From the NCBI GenBank assembly GCA_022819855.1, contig JAJEGN010000016.1, positions 1 through 64,000 on the forward strand: 64,000 nt of DNA. Reading direction: 5' to 3'. The position numbers and the translations under genes are program-made. The DNA comes from Gammaproteobacteria bacterium (GTDB lineage Bacteria > Pseudomonadota > Gammaproteobacteria > Steroidobacterales > Rariloculaceae). Positions 34,473 to 41,259 of this stretch are shown one piece after another. Positions within the stretch are counted from its first letter, which is position 1, and every line of letters starts with the position of its first letter. The notes below the pieces were generated by a model, which did not search any database, had not been told where the DNA came from, and saw nothing but the letters and a program-made list of their open reading frames with translations.

Positions 34473-36032
34473 TCACGCCGAGTCGCCCTGCTCGGGTTCG
34501 AGCAGCCGGGTCAGCTCTGAGACCGCTTGAAGCTCCTGAAGTTCATGTATCGCGTCGAGAATCTCTTCGCTGCGGCGCGATGACAGGCCCGAGTCCGGCA
34601 TCAGTGCGCGGTACTTCGCGTCGACATCCCGCCACTGGATACCGCGCGGTCCGGACCCGCGCGGCGCGTCAACGGTACTCGTGTAACGATTTCCGGCTGT
34701 CGAGACGATCGTGACGGTCGCGCCCCAGCCCCACTCGTAATCGACAGGCGGGGGCATCGGGTCGGACTCGACCAGGCCGATGAGCTGCGCCATCACGGGG
34801 TCTGCGATCTTCGCGGGCGTTGCGTGGATCCAGGAAAACTCCCTGTCGGCGACGGCGGAGGCGAGAAAGTAGGGCAGGCTGTGTATGGCTTCGATGAGGT
34901 CGCGCGGCGGAGTCCCGGCGCTGACCGATCCGTGCCGCGGACCCGATACGAGGACTTTCGCGACCTGATGGGGTTCGAGCGCGGCATCGCGGCTCGCGTT
35001 CACGGCTGCCTCGACGGCCGGGTGAAACATGTGCGCGCCGGGCACGAGCTTGATCGCCATGTGCGTGACGATGTCCCATTCCCGGCCCAGGTCGCGCACC
35101 AGCGTGGAGGGATCGGCGTCGCTGCCGCCGAACGTGGCGAAGAAGCCGCGCCGCGCTTCGAGCAGGTCTTCGTTGGCCGTGTAGCCGCGTCCTGCCGCGA
35201 GCGCCGTGTTCACCGCGGTCAACGCCGCGTTGCCGGCGTGGTATTCGCGAGCCCAACTGTTCGTCCCGATGCCTATGCCGCCCATGGTCGTCGCCGTCAG
35301 CGAGATCGCGTGAGCCGTTTCGATGTCGCTCAGGCCAAGCAGCCGCGCCGCCGTGACCGTCCCGCCGAATGCGACGATGAGCGAGGCGTGCATGCCGGGC
35401 TGACTGACGAGAGCTTCGCCGACGCGCCCGGCGGCCTCGTATCCAGTAACGATCGCTTCGAGCAACTCGATGCCGGTCGCGCCCGTCCGTTCGCCGACGG
35501 CAAGCCCCGTGGCGACGACCGTGGTGCCCGTATGCGCGACGTTGCGCAGGTCGCTGTCGTCGGAAGCCGCGGCATCGCTCTGCACGGCGTTGACTCGCGC
35601 CGCCTGCGTCAGCGGCAGTCTGGCTCCGTCGTACCAGACCGTCGCGTCGGGCCGCCCGCCCTGTTCCTTCGCGAGCGTGCGCAGTATTTCCGCCGAGCCG
35701 ATGCGCGAACCCGGCGCGGCGCTTGCGAGCGTGCTTGCAACGAGCATTTTCGCGTGCTCGAGCGCGACGGCCGGCAGGTCGCCCGATCGGGTCGCGTTGA
35801 GGAATCGTGCGAGCTGGAGTGCGAGCGGGGCGACCGGCGAAACGTCCGGCGCCTGACCAATAGCGCGGCCGAGCGGAACACCGAGCCCGACCGAGGCGGC
35901 CAGCACGGTTCCGGCGAACTGGCGGCGGCTCATGCGGGGCCAATCAGACCGGTCGTTCTCGTCCGCACGGGTTGGAACCCCGTCTCGCTGCATGGCGAGC
36001 CTCATTGGAGCGGAGCGCGAGGATTTCGACAT
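34473..36032 (-). CDS. Tat-exported MmgE/PrpD-family protein
   Basis: About 519 residues from ATG 36032, chosen for the strong GGGAGG upstream. The MmgE/PrpD family includes 2-methylcitrate dehydratase and cis-aconitate decarboxylase, usually cytoplasmic. This one has a twin-arginine signal (MSRRQFAGTVLAASVGLGVP), implying a periplasmic enzyme. Family traits: the DLRNVAHTGTTVVATGLAVGE and ELLEAIVTGYEAAGRVGEAL region, and GMHASLIVAFGGTVTAARLLGLS. It is the last gene of the island, 91 nt after the DUF6152 gene. The substrate is unknown; hydration or dehydration of an organic acid is likely by family. Confidence 0.8.
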   Translation of the reverse strand: MSKSSRSAPMRLAMQRDGVPTRADENDRSDWPRMSRRQFAGTVLAASVGLGVPLGRAIGQAPDVSPVAPLALQLARFLNATRSGDLPAVALEHAKMLVASTLASAAPGSRIGSAEILRTLAKEQGGRPDATVWYDGARLPLTQAARVNAVQSDAAASDDSDLRNVAHTGTTVVATGLAVGERTGATGIELLEAIVTGYEAAGRVGEALVSQPGMHASLIVAFGGTVTAARLLGLSDIETAHAISLTATTMGGIGIGTNSWAREYHAGNAALTAVNTALAAGRGYTANEDLLEARRGFFATFGGSDADPSTLVRDLGREWDIVTHMAIKLVPGAHMFHPAVEAAVNASRDAALEPHQVAKVLVSGPRHGSVSAGTPPRDLIEAIHSLPYFLASAVADREFSWIHATPAKIADPVMAQLIGLVESDPMPPPVDYEWGWGATVTIVSTAGNRYTSTVDAPRGSGPRGIQWRDVDAKYRALMPDSGLSSRRSEEILDAIHELQELQAVSELTRLLEPEQGDSA

Positions 36033-36123
36033 GATGGATCGACCTCCCTTCGTTGACGCTCGGGACGTTGCCACCCGCGGTCGCCGTCCGGTTCGTTTCG
36101 CCACCGGGCCACCGGTGCCGCGT

Positions 36124-36549
36124 CTAGTCAGCGCGGTCGCGGTCCTCCGGCGCCGCGCCGCGTCCCGGGGACCCGGCGAACAGGCGGCTGCCGTCCGGAA
36201 GCGTGACGTCGCGGCCGTTTGCGCGGTTGGAGCCGTCGCGCGCCTGATAGCCCTGGACGAGCACTTCGGTGCCCGGTGCGACCGAATCCTTGGTCCAGCC
36301 GCGCCGCACGAGCACGCCGGCGGGACCCGCCTCGATCATCCAGCTCTCGACGGAGCCGTCCTCCTGCGGCACCTCGAGATGAATCCATGAGTGCGGGTTG
36401 ATCCACTCCATGCGCGTGATGGTCCCGCGCAGTTGCACGGGTTTCGTTGCGTCGAATTCCGCGGAGAAAGCGTGATGTGCAGCGGCAGGCGCCGCGGCCA
36501 GCAGCAGACCGAGTCCGAGTCCGAAGCCCGTCGACAGAACAGCTTGCAT
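36124..36549 (-). CDS. DUF6152-like periplasmic protein
   Basis: 141 residues from ATG 36549, preceded by GAGGTGA; a GTG at 36558 is the alternative. A signal peptide (GLGLGLLLAAAPAAAHH) precedes a compact beta domain with AFDATKPVQLRGTITRMEWINPHSWIHLEV. The HHAFSAEFD start and the INPHSW box are the family's usual signature. Function unknown. Such proteins often sit next to the 'PDLxGIW' secreted proteins, as here, and the gene starts only 10 nt after the stop of the VOC fusion gene, so the two are co-translated. Confidence 0.75.
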   Translation of the reverse strand: MQAVLSTGFGLGLGLLLAAAPAAAHHAFSAEFDATKPVQLRGTITRMEWINPHSWIHLEVPQEDGSVESWMIEAGPAGVLVRRGWTKDSVAPGTEVLVQGYQARDGSNRANGRDVTLPDGSRLFAGSPGRGAAPEDRDRAD

Positions 36550-36559
36550 CGCGCTCACC

Positions 36560-38305
36560 TCACTGTTGCGCGGCTTCTGCGCGTTCTTCGGCGCGCGCGC
36601 CGCTCAGGATATTCGTCATGCCGTAGTTGCCTTCATGACATGCGTATTCGACGAGTTCGTACTGCTCGTCGTCCCTGACGAAAGTGAACATGCCCGTCCA
36701 GGGCGCCGTCCAGATCGTCGGGTCATCCACCGTGAACCGGTACTCGAGCGTGTCCGGGCCGGTCCGCGTGTAACGTTCGACGAGCGTCAGGTTCGCGCCC
36801 GAGCCTCGGTAGGCGGACCTGCCGTTGAAGTTCCTGACTTCGACCACGAGCGTGTCGCCGTCCCAGTGGCCGCGCGAATCGCCGAGCCATTGGGTGAGGT
36901 CCGGACCGAGGTGCGGCCGGCCGTCGGTCGGTATCACCCGCGTCTCGTGGATCATCTCCTTCTGGACCGCAACGAAGCCGGGGCTCTGCACGATCTGCAG
37001 ACCGTTGTTGTAGACGCCCGGCATCATCATGCCGGGTAGCCCCCGCGTAATGCAGCGTACCCAGGAACTCAGGTCTTCGGGCCCCGCCGGAAGACCGCTT
37101 TCGGCGCTCGCCGCGGCCGCGACCAGCGCCTCGCCCTCGGGCGTCAGCGGCGGCAGCCGCCCGTCGGGCGGATCGACGATCATCGCGACCTGCGTGGACG
37201 GCGCGTCCCTCGCGAAGCCGAGCGTCGTGTCGCGCCACTCGCGTTCGTAGCCCCAGATGCTCTGCAGCGTGCCGCGCTCGCGCCGCGCCGCGGCCTCCTC
37301 GGGGGTCAATGCCGCGATCTCGGCCGCGTCGAGCGGGCGTTCGAGCGGAATGCCGTGCGCCGCGTCGCCGGTCCAGATCCCCTGCAGATCCGGGACCCCC
37401 CAGGGCGTTCGCGGCACCGTGTAGGGCTCGGCAGGTTCCGCCGCGGCGGCCGCGACAACGCGCGCCGGCTCGACCCCCGCCCAGCCGGTCTCGACCACGG
37501 CGAGGCGGACGTTGTCGGGGCCGGCGAGGAACGCTCGCGCGGCGCTGCTGCGGCCGTTCTCCGGTACGGCCGGCGGCGCCTCGAACGCGACGCGCTGCTC
37601 GCGCATGGCGCCCGCGGCCTCCTCGAGGTCTGCGACCACGAAGCCCAGGTGATCGAGCGTGCGGCCGTCGGTCGGTGCGGGCGCGCCCTCGTCGTGCCCG
37701 GAGACGAGCAACCAGATGTCGTCGAAGCGCAGGCCGGACACGCTGCCGAACTGTCCTTCGAAGCGCGCGGGCTCGCCGCCGAGTACTTCCCGATACCATT
37801 CGAGCGCCGCCGCGGGGTCGGCCGAGCTCAATTGCAGGTGGTGAAAGCCGAGGCGGTCGGAATCCTCCATGAGCGCGATTCGCGTGGCCCACGGATCGAA
37901 GATGAAACCGATCCGGAACGGGCCCGCGGCGTCGCTGAAGGTCGAGCCGTCCGGGAATCGCTGCAGTCGAACGCCCGCGCCGCGCACGCCGACCGCTTCC
38001 AGTTCGCCCATCGTGGCCGCGAGATCGGCCACCGAGAAGGCGATGTGGTTCACGGCCGTGCCCTGGGTTCCGCCCACGGTCGGTGCGACGGCAAACACGA
38101 TCTCGATGCCATGACAGTTGACCGCGTCCGGCTGGCGCTCGCTCGGCGCGCAGTCAAGGTACTCCGTGTACCAGTTCACCGCCTCGATCGGGCTCGGCAC
38201 GGCGAGATGAATGTGGTCAAGAGTAGCTGCCGCGGCGGGACCGGAGGCCACCGCAAGGAGCCCCGCGGCGCCCGGCAGGACGAGACTGAAGATTCTGGCT
38301 TTCAT
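36560..38305 (-). CDS. Secreted fusion: two VOC/glyoxalase modules plus a PDLxGIW-type domain
   Basis: 581 residues from ATG 38305 (GGGAGG upstream). After a signal peptide (LPGAAGLLAVASGPAAAA) come VOC-fold modules: TLDHIHLAVPSPIEAVNWYTEYL, NHIAFSVADLAATMGELEAVG, then GFHHLQLSSADPAAALEWYREVLGG and TLDHLGFVVADLEEA. The C-terminal half (from PWGVPDLQGIWTGDAAHGIP to the end) is homologous to the next upstream gene, with PGMMMPGVYNNGLQIVQSPG, GHWDGDTLVVEVRNFNG and LEYRFTVDDPTIWTAPWTG. VOC proteins are often metal-dependent dioxygenases or isomerases of small ring compounds. The fusion suggests a periplasmic enzyme acting on the imported substrate (inference). Confidence 0.75.
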   Translation of the reverse strand: MKARIFSLVLPGAAGLLAVASGPAAAATLDHIHLAVPSPIEAVNWYTEYLDCAPSERQPDAVNCHGIEIVFAVAPTVGGTQGTAVNHIAFSVADLAATMGELEAVGVRGAGVRLQRFPDGSTFSDAAGPFRIGFIFDPWATRIALMEDSDRLGFHHLQLSSADPAAALEWYREVLGGEPARFEGQFGSVSGLRFDDIWLLVSGHDEGAPAPTDGRTLDHLGFVVADLEEAAGAMREQRVAFEAPPAVPENGRSSAARAFLAGPDNVRLAVVETGWAGVEPARVVAAAAAEPAEPYTVPRTPWGVPDLQGIWTGDAAHGIPLERPLDAAEIAALTPEEAAARRERGTLQSIWGYEREWRDTTLGFARDAPSTQVAMIVDPPDGRLPPLTPEGEALVAAAASAESGLPAGPEDLSSWVRCITRGLPGMMMPGVYNNGLQIVQSPGFVAVQKEMIHETRVIPTDGRPHLGPDLTQWLGDSRGHWDGDTLVVEVRNFNGRSAYRGSGANLTLVERYTRTGPDTLEYRFTVDDPTIWTAPWTGMFTFVRDDEQYELVEYACHEGNYGMTNILSGARAEERAEAAQQ

Positions 38306-38333
38306 GCCGGCAAACCTCCCTGTGGTGTCCGGA

Positions 38334-39155
38334 TCACTCTGTCGCCCCCCTTCGCAGGTGGTCGTACAGGAGCGCTTCGGAGAACTCCACGCACTTGAAC
38401 TCGAGCACCTGCGCGCGTTCGTCAAGGCGACGGTAAAGCGGCATGCGCATCGTCCAGGCGCGGGTGAAGACGTTGGGATCCTCGATGGTCGCTTCGTACA
38501 CGAGTGCGTCAGGCGTGATCGGCGTGTAGCGCTCGGTCACGCGCAAAGTGTCGCTCGCGAAGTTGCCGGCCCGGTCGAACCAGGCCAGCCCGTTGAACCC
38601 CGCCGCTTCCACAACGAGCGTGTCGCCCTCCCAGCGGCCGTGCGACCGGCCCATCCAGCTATCGATGGGGGCGGGTTCGGGGTCGTCCTTGTCCATGTGG
38701 ATCGTGCGGTTCGCCTCGGCGAACCCGTAGACGATCATGATCTGGTCGGTGCCCTGGAGGATCTGGAACGGGTAGGGCAGGTAGGTGGCCCGCGGCACGC
38801 CCGGCAGGTAGCACCTGGTTTCGGGATCCTCCGTGTAGCGGTTCTCGAAGTTGCGCGCCTTCTGCGCGAGCGCCCAGGGCTGGTACGGAATCTCATTGCC
38901 GACCACGACGCCCTGGCCGGGCGGCACGGCGCCGATCGCGCCGAACGCGGGCGGACCGGCACTGGCAGGATGGTCCTGGATATCCCAGTGCGCCGTGCCG
39001 ATCGCCTGCCATATGCCGTTGAGGTCGGGACGGCCGTCCCAGGCGCGTGGGAAGTCGCGGTCGCCCGTTTGCGCCGCCGCTGGTCCGCCCGCGAGCGCAA
39101 CGAGTGCGGCCAGGGCCGCCAAAGCCCGCAAAGCGCCAGGAAGCACGGTGTTCAT
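38334..39155 (-). CDS. Secreted PDLxGIW-family protein of unknown function
   Basis: 273 residues from ATG 39155 (GGGGGA upstream); the ORF track adds 49 spurious codons. A signal peptide (LAALAALVALAGGPAAAQ) precedes GRPDLNGIWQAIGTAHWD, RCYLPGVPRATYLPYPFQILQG, GRWEGDTLVVEAAGFNGLAWFDRAGN and DALVYEATIEDPNVFTRAWTMRMPLYR. The family is common in bacteria degrading complex organic compounds but has no established reaction. The C-terminal half of the following gene product is a paralog. The two genes are 28 nt apart and clearly co-transcribed. Confidence 0.75.
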   Translation of the reverse strand: MNTVLPGALRALAALAALVALAGGPAAAQTGDRDFPRAWDGRPDLNGIWQAIGTAHWDIQDHPASAGPPAFGAIGAVPPGQGVVVGNEIPYQPWALAQKARNFENRYTEDPETRCYLPGVPRATYLPYPFQILQGTDQIMIVYGFAEANRTIHMDKDDPEPAPIDSWMGRSHGRWEGDTLVVEAAGFNGLAWFDRAGNFASDTLRVTERYTPITPDALVYEATIEDPNVFTRAWTMRMPLYRRLDERAQVLEFKCVEFSEALLYDHLRRGATE

Positions 39156-39403
39156 CGGCGTCCCCCGTTGGCCGGCCGGCGGCTCGAGCAGTGCGCACGG
39201 GGCGTTCTGCGCGCCCTTGGCAGGCCGTTTTCCGACCGTCGCATGATGGCATGCCGTCCGGGAGCGGTAAAGAACATCGGGATCGCGCCTGGCCGCCGGC
39301 ACGGCCGAAGCTCGACGGAGTTCGTATGCCTGTCCGACGCTCTGTACGGTGAGGCCGCACGCGCGTTCGGCGCGGCAGCGCGAGGCGACACCCTGGCCCG
39401 CCG

Positions 39404-41143
39404 TTACTCGGGCAGCGCGAACACGTAGAGCCTGTTGCCCGCGCCCGGGCGAAGTTCGGGCGTAAGGCGCGCGAGCCCGAAAACCAGGCCCGAACCGCCG
39501 GTGCTGACCGCGACGTACTGGTGGCCATCGACCGCGTAGGTCACGGGGTAGCCGTTCACGGACGCACCGAGACTGACCTCCCAGAGCATCGCGCCTGTCT
39601 CGTCATCGTAAGCACGAAAGCGGCCATTGACGTCGCCGCCGAAGACCAGGCCTCCACCCGTCGACAACAGAGACAACATTCCGGCGCGCTGCTCGAGCTT
39701 CCACTCGGTCTGGCCAGTCGCGGCCAAGATCGCTTCGATGGTCCCCACGTTGTCGGTTCCCGGCGCGATCTGTCCACGTGTGCGGATCGCATAGAGGTCA
39801 TCGAGACTCGGCTCTTCCGCCGCTGAGGTCGACAACATGCAGGTGTTCTGGAGAGGGAAATACATGAGCCCCGTAAGCGGGCTGTACGTGGCGGACGGGT
39901 AATTCTTGCCCCCAAGCGCGCCGGGGCAGATCAATCGCTCCTGGCCGGCTGCCGTGTAGACTTTTTCGCCGTTGACGGTCGCCGCGCCGGACTCCGTGTT
40001 GATATCGGCAACGACATTCTGTTCGACTGTCTCTCTGGCCCAGAGAAATTCGCCGTGCTCGCGGTCGAGCGTATAGACGAGCCCGGTCTTGCCGGGAATG
40101 CCGGTAATGACCTTGCGCGCCTCGGGGACTCGCGAGCCCGGGCTCATCCAGCGCACGGCGTCCGGGTCCGGCTCGACGACCGTATCGATGAGCATCCGTT
40201 CGTATGGATGGTCCAGGTCCCAGTGATCGACCAGGTGCTGGAAGTACCAGACGATCTCACCGCTCGCGCCGTCGAGCGCGAGCGTCGAATTGTGGTAGAG
40301 GTACTGCTCGCTGTTGCCGGCCAGCATGAACTTCGGTGCCGGCGACGTGACCGACGTGCCGACGTATATCTGATTGAGTTCGGCATCGAAGCTCGGCACC
40401 ATCCATGTGCCGACGTGCCAGCGCTGTTCGTAGGGCACGCCGCCCCAGGTCTCGTCGCCGGGCTCGCCGGGACGCGGTATCGTTCGGGTCCGCCAGATTT
40501 CCCTGCCCGTCACGGCGTCGAACGCGGTAACGACGCAGGCTTCCGGTCCGCCCGCCGGCCGGCAGCTTCGTCCCGACACCACGTTGCCATTGACGACGAT
40601 GGGGCCCGAGCTGTGCCGCGCGCCGCGCCGGTAGTCGAGAATCAGCGATTCCCACGCGAGTTCGCCGCTCAGTGCGTCGATCGCGTAGGCGTAGCCGTCG
40701 ACGCCGTTGTCGAGAATCAGATTGCCGTAGATCGCGAGGTTGCGGTTGCGCGCGGACGATGTGATGTAGTCGTCTATGTCATCGGGGACACTGCGCCGGT
40801 ACTCCCAGATCAGGTCGCCGCTCGCAGCGTCAAGCGCCTGAGTCACGTCGCTCGGGTTCGGGAAGTACATGACGCCGCCGTAGACGAGCGGCGTGCCTTC
40901 CTGATCGCCGGGCTCGAGCGCGCGCGTCCAGACCAACTGCAGGCGCCCGACGCTGCTCCGGTCGATCTGGGTCAGAGGGCTGTGGCCCCAGTGGTCGAAC
41001 GTGCGCCGCCACATGAGCCAGTCGGCCGGATCGGGGTTGCGCAGCATCCGGTCAGTCACGGGCTCGAACCCGTCGCCGGGGTCCTGGGCGAGCGCGGCGG
41101 CGCCGGTCAGCAGAACCGCGCAGACCACCATCGACCGGTACAT
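39404..41143 (-). CDS. Periplasmic PQQ-dependent dehydrogenase-like protein
   Basis: 579 residues with a signal peptide (MYRSMVVCAVLLTGAAALAQ) and a PQQ-type eight-bladed propeller. Visible blades include TPLVYGGVMYFPNPSDVTQALDAASGDLIWEYRR, DAVTGREIWRTRTIPRPGEPGDETWG, LALDGASGEIVWYFQHLVDHWDLD and GGLVFGGDVNGRFRAYDDETGAMLWE. It should oxidise an alcohol or aldehyde on the periplasmic side. At the place where methanol-dehydrogenase-type enzymes have a vicinal Cys pair before the N-R motif, this protein reads YITSSARNRNLAIYGN. A strong GGAGG precedes ATG 41143. The gene lies just downstream of the TonB receptor, pointing to processing of the imported substrate. Confidence 0.85.
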   Translation of the reverse strand: MYRSMVVCAVLLTGAAALAQDPGDGFEPVTDRMLRNPDPADWLMWRRTFDHWGHSPLTQIDRSSVGRLQLVWTRALEPGDQEGTPLVYGGVMYFPNPSDVTQALDAASGDLIWEYRRSVPDDIDDYITSSARNRNLAIYGNLILDNGVDGYAYAIDALSGELAWESLILDYRRGARHSSGPIVVNGNVVSGRSCRPAGGPEACVVTAFDAVTGREIWRTRTIPRPGEPGDETWGGVPYEQRWHVGTWMVPSFDAELNQIYVGTSVTSPAPKFMLAGNSEQYLYHNSTLALDGASGEIVWYFQHLVDHWDLDHPYERMLIDTVVEPDPDAVRWMSPGSRVPEARKVITGIPGKTGLVYTLDREHGEFLWARETVEQNVVADINTESGAATVNGEKVYTAAGQERLICPGALGGKNYPSATYSPLTGLMYFPLQNTCMLSTSAAEEPSLDDLYAIRTRGQIAPGTDNVGTIEAILAATGQTEWKLEQRAGMLSLLSTGGGLVFGGDVNGRFRAYDDETGAMLWEVSLGASVNGYPVTYAVDGHQYVAVSTGGSGLVFGLARLTPELRPGAGNRLYVFALPE

Positions 41144-41259
41144 ATCGGGTCCTCCGGGCAGCGCCGGGCGAACCGATGCTGCCAGCAGACTGGACCGGCG
41201 GAGTCTGCGGCAAGGCGGCGCCGCATCGGGCGGCGGCGCGAAGCTTCTGCCGCCGGCCG

